Assembly: GCA_008501705.1 (NCBI GenBank)
Contig: QQUG01000062.1
Span: 1 to 49,772 of the forward strand
From: Flavobacterium sp.
GTDB lineage: Bacteria; Bacteroidota; Bacteroidia; Flavobacteriales; Flavobacteriaceae
Direction: 5' to 3'
DNA: 49,772 bases
Shown here: positions 1-10,414 of the stretch, one piece after another
How positions within the stretch are numbered: the first letter of the stretch is position 1
Layout: each line of letters begins with the position of its first letter
Program-made: the position numbers and the translations under genes
The notes under the pieces: model-generated
What the model was told of the DNA's origin: nothing
The model's database searches: none
What the model saw: only the letters and a program-made list of their open reading frames with translations

Positions 1-1
1 G

Positions 2-661
2 CACGGGTTTAAAAGTAGCGGACCTCAATACCCCTATATTGCTACAGAGACCATCCGCGTTAATAGTATGATAGTCCTGGACCATGTGGCCAAGGTCACT
101 AATCTTGATCTGGATGAGCTCACTTTCCTTAACCCTTCCTACAAACACCAGATCATCCCGGTGGTGAAGGACGAAGATTATGTGTTGCGCTTACCGGTGG
201 ATGCAGTCGGTAAATTTGTTGCCAACGAAGAAGCCGTTTATGCTTATGCCGCCGCCGAATTTAATCAGCGTGAGAAACCATTACCCCAGTTTTTCGAACA
301 ATCCGATCGTATTCGGTATCGTGTGCGAAGCGGAGACTACCTGGGTAAAATAGCAAGCAAATACGGTGTTACCGTAAATCAGATAAAGCGATGGAATGGC
401 TTGCGCAGTACCCGCCTGCGAATAGGCCAGCGTCTCACCATTTACCCACGTGGAGGAGGCCCTAAAAAGTCGACTATAACCAGCACGGCTAGCGCCAAGG
501 CTAAGACAGGAGAACAAACATACACTGTAAAGAACGGCGATTCTTTATGGAGTATCTCGCAAAAATTTCCGGGAGTTACCGTAGAGAATATCAGAAAATG
601 GAACGATATTAGCGGTAACAAATTAAAACCGGGGATGAAACTTAAGATTCAGAAAGGCTAA
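2..661 (+). CDS. LysM-repeat protein, C-terminal part (possibly MltD-like lytic transglycosylase), truncated by window start
   Basis: Frame open from base 2 with no stop upstream of the listed Met; two LysM motifs (YRVRSGDYLGKIASKYGVTVNQIKRWNGL and YTVKNGDSLWSISQKFPGVTVENIRKWN). Confidence 0.8.
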   Translation, partial: HGFKSSGPQYPYIATETIRVNSMIVLDHVAKVTNLDLDELTFLNPSYKHQIIPVVKDEDYVLRLPVDAVGKFVANEEAVYAYAAAEFNQREKPLPQFFEQSDRIRYRVRSGDYLGKIASKYGVTVNQIKRWNGLRSTRLRIGQRLTIYPRGGGPKKSTITSTASAKAKTGEQTYTVKNGDSLWSISQKFPGVTVENIRKWNDISGNKLKPGMKLKIQKG

Positions 662-682
662 TCTCCCCACAAACACTCTTAG

Positions 683-1657
683 ATGAAAATTTTACGATTT
701 GCCCTATTAGGGCTGATTTTTGCGTTGTCTTCTTGCGAAAATTCCGCAAATCAGAACGGCTATTTGTTAAATTCACTGGGTAATATCAACACCCTCCAAG
801 TGATCATAGAAAACGATCTTTGGAATGGCGAAGTGGGGGAAGAAATACGAGACTACTTTGCTGCGCCTGTGGATGGACTTCCGCAGGATGAACCCTTGTT
901 TTCCATGAACCAGATGCCCCCATCCACTTATACGGATTTCGCTCGAAAATACCGTACTTTCCTGCATGTCTCTATAGGTGATACAACCGGAGTTGCCATT
1001 AAGAAAAACCCTTATGCCAAGCCACAAACAGGAGCATTTATTGTTGGGAAGGATGCTGCGGATATTATAAGATTGCTGGAAAACAATCACCAACAGATCA
1101 TTTCGGCTTTTAAGGCTTCAGAAATAAAAGAAAAACAAAGAAGAATTAAGATCTCCCTAAAGAAAACCGACTCCCTTAAGAAACACTTCGGGGTAAGTTT
1201 ACGGGTTCCGTCGGCCTATCGTACAGCCCTGGCCAATGAGGATTTTATCTGGTACCGAAAGGCACTAAAATCGGGAGAGACAAACATTGTAGTTTACGAG
1301 GTTCCGCTAGGTCTTATAGGAAGTGATAGTACAAGTGTGGCAGATATTATAAAGATTAGAGATTCAATTGGTGGCGACTTCATGCCGGTAGAGGAAGGCG
1401 GCCGGTTTATCACCGAAGCGGCCTACGCCCCGTATATATTTAAAACTAAGATAGACGATCGCTTTGCCTACGAGACCAAGGGTATTTGGGAAGTAAAAAC
1501 CCAGTTTATGGGAGGCCCTTTTGTTAATTATGCCGTGCGAGATTCTGTGAACAACAGATACCTGATCATTGAAGGGTTTGTGTATGCACCGGCTACCAGT
1601 AAGCGAGACCTTCAGTTTGAACTGGAAGCCATTTTAAGATCCTTGAAATTTGAATAA
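683..1657 (+). CDS. DUF4837-type lipoprotein
   Basis: Lipobox-like N-terminus (ALSSC); overall sequence recalled as the Bacteroidota DUF4837 family. Confidence 0.7.
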   Translation: MKILRFALLGLIFALSSCENSANQNGYLLNSLGNINTLQVIIENDLWNGEVGEEIRDYFAAPVDGLPQDEPLFSMNQMPPSTYTDFARKYRTFLHVSIGDTTGVAIKKNPYAKPQTGAFIVGKDAADIIRLLENNHQQIISAFKASEIKEKQRRIKISLKKTDSLKKHFGVSLRVPSAYRTALANEDFIWYRKALKSGETNIVVYEVPLGLIGSDSTSVADIIKIRDSIGGDFMPVEEGGRFITEAAYAPYIFKTKIDDRFAYETKGIWEVKTQFMGGPFVNYAVRDSVNNRYLIIEGFVYAPATSKRDLQFELEAILRSLKFE

Positions 1658-1690
1658 AAAAAGCCGGTCTAATGAACAGGCCGGCTTTTT
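1655..1690. terminator. Bidirectional intrinsic terminator
   Basis: AAAAAAAGCCGGTC-TAATGAACA-GGCCGGCTTTTT stem-loop between convergent genes. Confidence 0.8.
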
Positions 1691-1711
1691 AAATATATTG
1701 TAAAAGGAAGT

Positions 1712-1894
1712 TTATTCCTCTAATTTTTTATCGTTAGGTTCTTCTTTCGAAGCTTCTTTAAACTCTTTTATTCCGCTACCCAGTCCTCGCATTAATTCCG
1801 GGATCTTTCGCCCTCCGAAAAGCAATAAAACAATCACAACAATAAGTACAATCTGCCATGGGCCAATTGCAAGGGGTAAAAATAGTGCAGTCAT
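1712..1894 (-). CDS. tatA: Sec-independent translocase subunit TatA/E
   Basis: [48 protein letters not shown] is a typical TatA/E N-terminal TM plus amphipathic helix; start placed at the internal Met. Confidence 0.9.
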   Translation of the reverse strand: MTALFLPLAIGPWQIVLIVVIVLLLFGGRKIPELMRGLGSGIKEFKEASKEEPNDKKLEE

Positions 1895-1983
1895 CTTTAA
1901 GAAATTTATAAGACAAAGGTAACAAGAATTCCTTAGATACAACGTTTTCAGGGTAAGTTTAGCATACTCCCTGGGCGTTTAAT

Positions 1984-1991
1984 TATATTTG
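1984..1991 (+). promoter_or_regulatory. Bacteroidota -7 promoter element TATATTTG
   Basis: Matches TAnnTTTG about 22 bp upstream of the M23 peptidase ATG; -33 element unclear. Confidence 0.45.
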
Positions 1992-2012
1992 CAATCGAAG
2001 ATAATCCACAAT

Positions 2013-2879
2013 ATGGCCGACAAAAATAAACGGACAAAAAAAATTAAAAGAAAACTACTGCATAAGTATCGTCTGGTAGTTTTAAATGAAGACACTTTCG
2101 AAGAGCGGTTCTCTTTTAAACTGAACCGGCTGAATGTCTTTGTTTTTAGTACGATTTTCGCAGTTTTTCTTATTGCCGGCACCACCCTACTTATAGCCTT
2201 TACCCCTTTAAGAGAATACATTCCGGGCTATTCTTCTACCGCTTTAAAGCAGCGCGCTACAGATTTAACATACAAAACAGATTCCCTTCAACAAGTGATC
2301 AATATCAACGAAAGTTACCTGGCTTCGATAAGAAAGGTGCTTACAGGGGATGTAAAAACAGTCGATTTCAATAAAGATTCTATTTTGGAGCTCGCCAGCA
2401 GAACACCCGGTAGCGTAGACCTGGCGCCTTCCAGGGAGGATTCCCTGCTTCGTGAAAAAGTGATGCAGGAAGACAAGTATAATCCCCTGGCCGATCCCGG
2501 GGCAGTTAAAATTGTGCTGTTTCCGCCGGTAAAAGGGACAGTTTCTGAAGGGTATAACCCCAAAGGTAAGCACTATGCCGTCGATATAGTGACCGCTAAG
2601 GACGCACCTGTGAAAGCAACCGCCGATGGAACGGTGATCTTTGCCGAATGGACCGCAGAAACCGGTTATGTGATCATACTGGAGCACAGCAATAACCTAA
2701 TCTCGGTATACAAGCATAATGCTTCCCTGGCCAAAGAACAAGGGGAACTTGTTAAAGCCGGAGAAGTAATTGCAACCGCCGGAAATACAGGCGATTTTAC
2801 CACTGGGCCACATCTTCACTTCGAATTGTGGAGCGAAGGATACCCCTTAAATCCGGCTAACTTTATAGATTTCGATTAG
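2013..2879 (+). CDS. M23 family metallopeptidase, membrane anchored
   Basis: Single N-terminal TM; HYAVDIVTAKDAPVKATADGTV and GPHLHFELW Zn-peptidase motifs; ATG chosen after the promoter-like TATATTTG. Confidence 0.9.
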   Translation: MADKNKRTKKIKRKLLHKYRLVVLNEDTFEERFSFKLNRLNVFVFSTIFAVFLIAGTTLLIAFTPLREYIPGYSSTALKQRATDLTYKTDSLQQVININESYLASIRKVLTGDVKTVDFNKDSILELASRTPGSVDLAPSREDSLLREKVMQEDKYNPLADPGAVKIVLFPPVKGTVSEGYNPKGKHYAVDIVTAKDAPVKATADGTVIFAEWTAETGYVIILEHSNNLISVYKHNASLAKEQGELVKAGEVIATAGNTGDFTTGPHLHFELWSEGYPLNPANFIDFD

Positions 2880-2885
2880 AACTAT

Positions 2886-4382
2886 ATGTCAATAAAAGCT
2901 ATTGCTGCCAGAATCTTTGCCAATCAAGTTGCTAAACGCAATAAGAAATGGTCGTCACGACCTCTTGAAACCCAACAAAAGGTCTTTAAAGATCTTATTT
3001 CCCAGGCTTCTCATACTGTGTTTGGGAAAGATCACCAGTTTGGGCAAATTAAAACCCACAAAGACTTCGTAAAACAAGTGCCCATTAGAGATTACGAAGA
3101 GCTGAGGCCCTATTTCGACAGGGTTGTAGCCGGAGAGAAAGATGTGCTGTGGCCGGGAAAACCAATATATTTAGCCAAGACCTCAGGAACTACTTCCGGA
3201 GCCAAATACATACCCCTTACCAAAGCCTCGATGCCGGGGCATATGAAAGCCGCCAGGGATGCCATCCTTGCTTATATACACGAAACCGGCAATACCGCTT
3301 TTGTAGATGGCAAAATGATATTTCTACAGGGGAATCCGGGCTTAAAGGAACAAAACGGCATAAAACTAGGGCGGTTGTCCGGTATTGTGGCCCATTATGT
3401 ACCCTCTTATCTTCAGAAGAACCGATTACCCTCCTGGGAGACAAATTGCATTGAAGACTGGGAAAAAAAGGTGGATGCTATAGTGGAAGAAACCCGAAAT
3501 GAGGATATGACCGTAATTAGCGGGATCCCTTCCTGGGTTCAGATGTATTTTGAAAAGCTTATCCAGGTATCCGGGCAACAAGTTGGCGATCTGTTTAAAA
3601 ATTTCAGTCTCTTTATCTATGGAGGGGTGAATTATGAACCCTACAGGGCTAAATTTGAAGCACTTATAGGGCGGAAAGTGGATAGTATCGAACTGTTTCC
3701 GGCCAGTGAAGGATTCTTCGCCTACCAGGATAAACAGGATGAGAAAGGCATGTTGCTTTTGCTGGATTCGGGGATATTCTATGAATTTGTTGTAGCGGAA
3801 AAGTTCTTCGATGAAAACCCGGCTAGACTTACCCTGGAAGACGTTGAATTAGGTGTAAATTATGTTATGATAATCTCCACTAACGCCGGACTTTGGGGCT
3901 ATAATCTTGGGGATACCATCCAATTTACGTCATTAGAGCCTTTTAAGGTCATCGTTTCAGGAAGGATAAAGCATTTTATTTCGGCCTTCGGTGAACACGT
4001 GATCGGGAAGGAAGTGGAAGAAGCCATGCAACAAGCGATCTTGGAGCATGGGTTTAGCATTACCGAATTTACCGTGGCTCCGCAGGCAGATCCCGTAGAT
4101 CAAGGCCTTCCGTATCACGAATGGTTAGTGGAGTTTGAAAATGAACCGGCCAACATAGAGGCAATTGAGGCTACCCTGGATCAACAGATGCAGCAGCAAA
4201 ACAGTTATTATTTCGATCTTATCACAGGAAAGATTTTAAGGCCTCTAAAAATTAAAACGCTAAAGAAAGACAGCTTTAATTTATTGATGAAGAGTCAGGG
4301 AAAGCTGGGGGGTCAGAACAAAGTTCCCAGGCTGTCCAACGACCGTAAAATTGCGGACAAGTTGTACAAATTGCAACCATAA
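2886..4382 (+). CDS. GH3-family (auxin-responsive promoter-like) adenylate-forming protein
   Basis: KTSGTTSGAKYIPLT motif and overall GH3 architecture. Confidence 0.85.
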   Translation: MSIKAIAARIFANQVAKRNKKWSSRPLETQQKVFKDLISQASHTVFGKDHQFGQIKTHKDFVKQVPIRDYEELRPYFDRVVAGEKDVLWPGKPIYLAKTSGTTSGAKYIPLTKASMPGHMKAARDAILAYIHETGNTAFVDGKMIFLQGNPGLKEQNGIKLGRLSGIVAHYVPSYLQKNRLPSWETNCIEDWEKKVDAIVEETRNEDMTVISGIPSWVQMYFEKLIQVSGQQVGDLFKNFSLFIYGGVNYEPYRAKFEALIGRKVDSIELFPASEGFFAYQDKQDEKGMLLLLDSGIFYEFVVAEKFFDENPARLTLEDVELGVNYVMIISTNAGLWGYNLGDTIQFTSLEPFKVIVSGRIKHFISAFGEHVIGKEVEEAMQQAILEHGFSITEFTVAPQADPVDQGLPYHEWLVEFENEPANIEAIEATLDQQMQQQNSYYFDLITGKILRPLKIKTLKKDSFNLLMKSQGKLGGQNKVPRLSNDRKIADKLYKLQP

Positions 4383-4398
4383 ATAAGTACTATCTTTG
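4371..4398 (+). promoter_or_regulatory. Candidate Bacteroidota promoter TTG-N17-TATCTTTG
   Basis: TTG at 4371-4373 and TATCTTTG at 4391-4398, upstream of ATG 4406. Confidence 0.4.
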
Positions 4399-4405
4399 CA
4401 GCCGA

Positions 4406-6076
4406 ATGAACCCATTAAGAACACATAAACGAACAAGGGCCCAGGAAAGTTCGGGAGCCATAGAGCGCATGTATATTACAATGCGACACCTTTTCAACCG
4501 TGGATTTTACAAACCTATGGGGATTTCGGGTGAGACATTGCGCGAATCCCTGCTCATTTTAAGCCCGGAGATCTACGGATCCATTTCAGAAGAAAAAATA
4601 GAACTGGAAGGCCTGCTTTATGTGATAGATCGTCTGCCTTATGGCATTGAAGAATGCAGGTATATCAATTTAACTTCAGATGAAGGCTATAAAAACTCGC
4701 ATTTTAAGCCTATTATTCCCGCCAAACGTCGCCGTAACTGCTACCGGATCGATGAGGAGCAAATGAATATAGAAATTACCCGCGGCCGATCTGAGATCTA
4801 CGATATTCTCACCCATCTAACCTTTCTCTATATAGAATCGCATAAGATCATGAAGCAGGTTTTGATCAATGATAACGGAGAGGTGATCCGGGATTGGAAA
4901 AAACTGGAAGAGGCTGTCATGGTAAAGAAGGAACTAACCAAGCATGAAAAGGAAATTGCCCTTACACACACAGCGAATTTCTTAGGGAGAACCTTTGAGG
5001 AGGTAAACGCCATCTATCCTTTATTTGAGTGTGAAGGCATAAAGAATCGTTTCCTTAACATCATCTATTACCTGGGAAAACGCGCTATGGAGGAAGTTCT
5101 GGAGGATAATCAGCGATTAATCACCTTCAGTCCGGTTTTAAGGGAGCGTCTGGGGCATCATATTCATGGAGAGCAATGGGCCCGGAAAGTGAAGAAAACA
5201 TTGAACGACAAAGGGCTGTTAGTGCGGCCACTTCACATTATCAGTGCGAACATGCACTCTGTGCAAAACAGCTTATTCGCTAAAAAAGCACTTGCATCCG
5301 AATTTAAGAACATAGAGGAGATCACCATATTTGAAAAGCTTAGTAGCCCTAAAAGCATTAAACTTCAGCAAAAAGTAGCGAAATATGCATTGGCAAATGG
5401 CATGACATTCATTGAAGACGACTCCGGAGCTAATATCAATGTGCAGATCTTCGATTCGCAATATTTCCACGATAGCCCACAGGGGCTTGCTCCCGAAGAA
5501 ATGCCGGTGATCATTGTTATGGACTACGCATTTGGCGAGCAAGCATACGAAACCATGGACGAACTGCTAAAGCCTTATAATAATAATGGTTCAAAGCAGT
5601 TACTGAATGTGAAATCCATATCCATTATGGGTAAAGCAGGTATTTTAAGCGGGAAAAAGGGAGATATAATGATACCAACTGCTCATGTTTTTGAAGGAAC
5701 GGCAGATAATTACCCGTTTAAGAACAAATTGAAGAAATCTCATTTTGACGATGTAGATATTCAGGTTTGTGAAGGAACCATGATCACAGTACTGGGGACA
5801 TCCCTGCAAAACAGGGATATTTTGAAGTTTTTCCATACCTCAACCTGGAATGTTATTGGTCTTGAAATGGAAGGCGCTCATTACCAGAAAGCAATTCAGT
5901 CTGCCTCTAAGATAAGAGGCAGTATTAGTCCGAAAGTAGCGGTGCGCTACGCGTATTACGCATCGGATAACCCATTAGAATCGGGAAGTACACTGGCTTC
6001 GGGCGGATTGGGAACCGCAGGGGTAAAACCTACCTACGCCATAACCGAAAAAATGTTAAAACAGATTTTAGTTTAA
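4406..6076 (+). CDS. DUF6909-like conserved Bacteroidota protein with nucleoside-phosphorylase-like C-terminal region
   Basis: Long ORF; C-terminal motifs SIMGKAGILSGKKGDIMIPT and VIGLEMEGAHY resemble the PNP/MTAN superfamily. Confidence 0.6.
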   Translation: MNPLRTHKRTRAQESSGAIERMYITMRHLFNRGFYKPMGISGETLRESLLILSPEIYGSISEEKIELEGLLYVIDRLPYGIEECRYINLTSDEGYKNSHFKPIIPAKRRRNCYRIDEEQMNIEITRGRSEIYDILTHLTFLYIESHKIMKQVLINDNGEVIRDWKKLEEAVMVKKELTKHEKEIALTHTANFLGRTFEEVNAIYPLFECEGIKNRFLNIIYYLGKRAMEEVLEDNQRLITFSPVLRERLGHHIHGEQWARKVKKTLNDKGLLVRPLHIISANMHSVQNSLFAKKALASEFKNIEEITIFEKLSSPKSIKLQQKVAKYALANGMTFIEDDSGANINVQIFDSQYFHDSPQGLAPEEMPVIIVMDYAFGEQAYETMDELLKPYNNNGSKQLLNVKSISIMGKAGILSGKKGDIMIPTAHVFEGTADNYPFKNKLKKSHFDDVDIQVCEGTMITVLGTSLQNRDILKFFHTSTWNVIGLEMEGAHYQKAIQSASKIRGSISPKVAVRYAYYASDNPLESGSTLASGGLGTAGVKPTYAITEKMLKQILV

Positions 6077-6090
6077 TCTAAAAATATATT

Positions 6091-7107
6091 TTGAATCACA
6101 GTAACATATTGATTACAGGGGGAGCAGGCTTTATTGGCTCAAATTATGTCGCCTATTTAATGGAATCTACTTCGGCTAACGTATTTGTGCTGGATAAGCT
6201 AACTTATGCGGGAGATATGCGAAATCTCGAGTCCGTTGCCGGCAAATCCAACTATCATTTTATTCAGGGGGATATTTGCGACAAGGATTTTATTGATGAA
6301 ATGTTTAAAAAACACGAATTCGACCAGGTAGTTCATTTTGCCGCCGAATCTCACGTGGATAATTCTATCAGTGGTCCTGCAGCCTTTATTGAAACCAACA
6401 TCGTAGGAACCTTTAATTTGCTCCAGGCATCCTATAAAACATGGATGGACGGACCGGGAAAGGCGAAAGAAGCTTTCAGCCATGCGCGCTTCCTGCATGT
6501 TTCCACCGATGAGGTTTACGGCACCCTGGGAGAAACTGGCTTATTCACTGAAGAAACGCCTTATGCTCCCAATAGCCCGTATAGCGCCTCTAAGGCTTCC
6601 TCAGATTTTATCGTACGCAGTTACTATCATACCTATCAACTACCGGTGGTTACTACCAATTGTTCCAATAATTACGGCCCTAATCAGCATAAAGAGAAAT
6701 TAATTCCAACCATTATTCGTAAAGCCCTGGCGGGAGACCCTATCCCGATCTATGGCGATGGCACGAATGTAAGAGACTGGCTTTATGTGATAGATCACTG
6801 TAAAGGGATAAAATTGGCAGTAGAAAACGGAGAGCTGGGGGAAACTTATAATATTGGCGGACGTAATGAGCGAACCAACCTATATATTGCGGAGACTATT
6901 TGTAACTTATTGGACGAACTAGAACCAGCAGACCAACCATATAAAAAGCAGATCTCCTTTGTAACAGACAGGCCCGGGCATGATTTCAGATATGCGATCG
7001 ATGCCTCGAAGATTGAAAATGACCTGGGATGGAAGGCTGAAGAGAATTTCGAATCGGGCATATTGAAAACCATCAAATGGTATCTAAAACACAAGGAAAG
7101 ACTATAA
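6091..7107 (+). CDS. rfbB: dTDP-glucose 4,6-dehydratase
   Basis: [31 protein letters not shown] motifs; TTG start. Confidence 0.95.
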   Translation: MNHSNILITGGAGFIGSNYVAYLMESTSANVFVLDKLTYAGDMRNLESVAGKSNYHFIQGDICDKDFIDEMFKKHEFDQVVHFAAESHVDNSISGPAAFIETNIVGTFNLLQASYKTWMDGPGKAKEAFSHARFLHVSTDEVYGTLGETGLFTEETPYAPNSPYSASKASSDFIVRSYYHTYQLPVVTTNCSNNYGPNQHKEKLIPTIIRKALAGDPIPIYGDGTNVRDWLYVIDHCKGIKLAVENGELGETYNIGGRNERTNLYIAETICNLLDELEPADQPYKKQISFVTDRPGHDFRYAIDASKIENDLGWKAEENFESGILKTIKWYLKHKERL

Positions 7108-7111
7108 AAAG

Positions 7112-7969
7112 ATGAAAGGAATAATACTGGCCGGCGGATCCGGAACCCGTTTGCATCCCATTACACTCGCCATAAGCAAGCAGCTGATGCCTGTTTACGA
7201 CAAGCCTATGATATATTACCCCCTCTCCACCCTTATGTATTCGGGTATTAGGGAAATATTGATCATTTCAACACCACAAGACCTCCCTTTATTTAAAAAA
7301 CTATTGGGAGATGGTACTAAATATGGCTGTTCATTCCAATATGCAGTTCAGGAAGAACCAAGGGGCCTGGCGGAAGCCTTTATAATTGGTAAAGATTTTA
7401 TTGGTAGTGACAAGGTTGCGCTTATCCTTGGCGATAATATTTTTTATGGTTCCGGCTTGAAGGAACTCCTTATTTCCAATAACGATCCGGACGGAGGGGT
7501 GATCTATGCCTATCACGTTCATGACCCGGAGCGATATGGGGTTGTAGAATTTGATGAAAGCGGTAAGGCCCTGTCTATTGAAGAGAAACCAAAGCATCCC
7601 AAATCTAATTTCGCCGTACCGGGGATCTACTTTTACGATAATTCGGTCGTGGATATAGCAGCGGGAATCAAGCCTAGCGCACGAGGTGAGCTCGAGATCA
7701 CAGACGTTAACAATGAATATCTGAAAGCCGGGAAACTAAGCGTTAGTATCCTGGATAAGGGCACAGCCTGGCTGGACACAGGAACCTTTGCTTCGTTAAT
7801 GCAAGCCGCTCAGTTTGTAGAAGTTATTGAAGAACGACAGGGACTAAAGATCGGCGCCATCGAAGAAGCGGCCTATGCAATGGGCTATATTTCGGCAGAA
7901 CAGTTAAAAAAATTAGCCAAACCACTACTAAAGAGTGGCTATGGTAAGAACCTATATCACGGAAAATAG
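7112..7969 (+). CDS. rfbA: Glucose-1-phosphate thymidylyltransferase
   Basis: [39 protein letters not shown]. Confidence 0.95.
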   Translation: MKGIILAGGSGTRLHPITLAISKQLMPVYDKPMIYYPLSTLMYSGIREILIISTPQDLPLFKKLLGDGTKYGCSFQYAVQEEPRGLAEAFIIGKDFIGSDKVALILGDNIFYGSGLKELLISNNDPDGGVIYAYHVHDPERYGVVEFDESGKALSIEEKPKHPKSNFAVPGIYFYDNSVVDIAAGIKPSARGELEITDVNNEYLKAGKLSVSILDKGTAWLDTGTFASLMQAAQFVEVIEERQGLKIGAIEEAAYAMGYISAEQLKKLAKPLLKSGYGKNLYHGK

Positions 7970-7971
7970 TT

Positions 7972-8517
7972 TTGGAGAAGATAGAAACCCCGCTTAAAGA
8001 CTGTTTTATATTCAAACCAAGGGTGTTTGCGGATGCCAGGGGGACCTTTTACGAAAGCTACAATAGGAAAACTTTCGAGCAAATTACTGGTTTGGACGTG
8101 GATTTCGTTCAGGATAATCAGTCGATTTCATCCTATGGAGTGATTAGAGGCCTTCACTTCCAAAGAGGCAACATGGCACAGGCCAAGTTGGTTAGGGCTG
8201 TAAAAGGGCGTGTCCTGGATATTGTTGTTGATATCCGGAAAGGATCGGAGACTTTCGGAAAATCATTCAGTGTAGAACTGAATGAGGAGAATAATCTTCA
8301 GCTGTTCGTGCCTCGCGGATTTGCCCATGGTTTCATCACCCTTTCAGAAGAAGCTGTATTTGCATATAAATGCGATAATTATTACGACAAGGAATCGGAG
8401 AGCGGTATTATATACAATGACGCAACCTTATCCCTGGACTGGCATCTTCCAAAGGAAGATTTTATAATTTCGGATAAAGACCTGGAACTTCCCGGATTTG
8501 AGGAGGTAATTTCATGA
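7972..8517 (+). CDS. rfbC: dTDP-4-dehydrorhamnose 3,5-epimerase
   Basis: DNQSISSYGVIRGLHFQ and FVPRGFAHGF motifs; TTG start. Confidence 0.95.
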   Translation: MEKIETPLKDCFIFKPRVFADARGTFYESYNRKTFEQITGLDVDFVQDNQSISSYGVIRGLHFQRGNMAQAKLVRAVKGRVLDIVVDIRKGSETFGKSFSVELNEENNLQLFVPRGFAHGFITLSEEAVFAYKCDNYYDKESESGIIYNDATLSLDWHLPKEDFIISDKDLELPGFEEVIS

Positions 8518-9377
8518 AAAAAGTATTGGTAACAGGGGCGTTCGGACAACTTGCTATGTGTATAAAACAGGCGGCTCCAAACTTCCCCGATCTGGATTTT
8601 ACTTTTGTAAACAGAACGGAACTGGATGTTACGGATCCCGCTACGGTCCGCTCGTATTTTAGTGAGCATTCGTTTGATGTTTGCATAAATACCGCCGCCT
8701 ATACGAATGTTGAAAAGGCTGAAACCGAAAAGGAGCAGGCATTTGCTGTTAATGCAGCTGCAGTGAAAACCCTGGCCGAAGTCTGTAAAATCCATAAAAC
8801 GGTTTTAATACACGTATCCACAGATTATGTGTTCGACGGGACAAAAACATCACCCTATATCGAGCAGGACGCTACCAACCCAATCAATGTATACGGGGCA
8901 TCCAAGCTGGCAGGGGAAGAGGAACTGGCTGCTCATTGCAGCCGATACTTTATTATAAGAACTTCCTGGTTGTATTCGGAGTATGGGCATAATTTTTTTA
9001 AAACCATACTAAGGCATGCCAATGAAGGAAACCCGCTAACAATAACCACCGAACAGCTGGGCACTCCTACCAACGCGAACAACCTGGCCGAAGCCATCCT
9101 TTTAGTGGCAACTAGTGAAAGCAGTGCCTATGGCTTGTATCACTATAGCAATTCGGGAGAGGCAAGCTGGTATGATTTTGCCAAAGCGATTTTACAGGAG
9201 TCGGGACAAATTGAAACCGTAAACCTTGCTAAAACCGACCATTACCGTACTTTTGCAAAAAGACCGGTTTACAGTATTTTAAACAGTACAAAATTCTGCA
9301 AAGCTTTTAAAGTGGATACCATCAACTGGAGAGAGAGCTTAAAAACATTATTTGTAGAAAATAATAACCATAAATAA
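8514..9377 (+). CDS. rfbD: dTDP-4-dehydrorhamnose reductase
   Basis: VTGAFGQLA, NTAAYTNVEKAE, STDYVFDG motifs; overlaps rfbC by 4 nt. Confidence 0.95.
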   Translation: MKKVLVTGAFGQLAMCIKQAAPNFPDLDFTFVNRTELDVTDPATVRSYFSEHSFDVCINTAAYTNVEKAETEKEQAFAVNAAAVKTLAEVCKIHKTVLIHVSTDYVFDGTKTSPYIEQDATNPINVYGASKLAGEEELAAHCSRYFIIRTSWLYSEYGHNFFKTILRHANEGNPLTITTEQLGTPTNANNLAEAILLVATSESSAYGLYHYSNSGEASWYDFAKAILQESGQIETVNLAKTDHYRTFAKRPVYSILNSTKFCKAFKVDTINWRESLKTLFVENNNHK

Positions 9378-9383
9378 AAACGA

Positions 9384-10364
9384 ATGGCACAGAACAATCA
9401 GGAAGAAGTAGATCTGTTTGTAGTATTAAAGAGACTAAATAAGGTCTATCAGGGATTCCTTGCCAGTGTGTACAAGGGCATCCGTTTTGTAATAAAGAAT
9501 TGGATCGTCTTAACGATCTTGATCGTTGGCGGCTATTTTATTGGCGGCTGGTGGCAAAGGTCCTTAACCCCTACAAAAGAGGCGGTGATGATCGTTCAAA
9601 ACAACTTCGACAGCTCGAATTATGTTTACAATGCCATCGATCTGTTGAACGTAAAATACAAACAGGGCCATAAAAGCTTTGTGAAACAATACGGATTCGA
9701 CACCGAAAATCCCGATATCTCGGAGATCGTAGTCGAACCCATCGTGAATATCGTGGAGCTTCTCGAGAAACAAGAAACCAACGACCGAAACCTGGAATCT
9801 TATTTAAGCAGGGTTACCTTCGAAGAAGATCCCTTGTTGTCTGAGATCTACTTCCCCGAATATACCTTCCACAAGATCACCATCAGTACCGAGAAATCGG
9901 ATCCGGCGATCATAGACAAGGTGCTCAATTATCTAAACAATAACGAGATCTACAATAAGACAAAGGATGTTGTTGTTTCAGAAACACAATTGAGAATTCA
10001 ACGAAACGATGTGAGTATTGCCAATATCGACGCTATTTTCGACGAGTACTCAGGAAAGAATGCAGATGGTTCTAAACCCAGCGAGATGAATTTCCTAATT
10101 CAGGAAAATAACAACCTGCATCAACTGCTGGATAAGAAAAAGGAACTTATAGAGGAGAACGAATTTCTCAAGAAAGAACTCATAAAATACGATAGTGTGG
10201 TTTCTTTGCTCAACAGTCCAAATTTTTATAATTCCTCCGATTTCTTTAGCAAAAAGAGAACCCTGTTGCCTATAGCTCTGGTATTGCTGTATATAGGATT
10301 CTTCGTGATACGTAATATCTATCTCAAGGGAAAGAAATATTCGGAAGAGATATCTGAAGCCTGA
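9384..10364 (+). CDS. Wzz-like chain-length-determinant/co-polymerase-type membrane protein
   Basis: N-terminal and C-terminal TM segments flanking a long, partly coiled-coil periplasmic region; position in the polysaccharide locus. Confidence 0.55.
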   Translation: MAQNNQEEVDLFVVLKRLNKVYQGFLASVYKGIRFVIKNWIVLTILIVGGYFIGGWWQRSLTPTKEAVMIVQNNFDSSNYVYNAIDLLNVKYKQGHKSFVKQYGFDTENPDISEIVVEPIVNIVELLEKQETNDRNLESYLSRVTFEEDPLLSEIYFPEYTFHKITISTEKSDPAIIDKVLNYLNNNEIYNKTKDVVVSETQLRIQRNDVSIANIDAIFDEYSGKNADGSKPSEMNFLIQENNNLHQLLDKKKELIEENEFLKKELIKYDSVVSLLNSPNFYNSSDFFSKKRTLLPIALVLLYIGFFVIRNIYLKGKKYSEEISEA

Positions 10365-10394
10365 TCCTATCGGTGATACGGCAAAGAAGTATAA

Positions 10395-10414
10395 AACATT
10401 AATATATAAATGTT
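10395..10414. repeat. Near-perfect 20-bp AT-rich palindrome in intergenic gap
   Basis: AACATTAATATATAAATGTT; 18/20 bases self-complementary; lies between the wzz-like and wzx genes. Confidence 0.4.

Noticed and set aside
8382-8795. 137-aa minus-strand ORF across the rfbC/rfbD junction
   Set aside because: Both forward genes are unambiguous and overlapping; antisense ORF has no motif.
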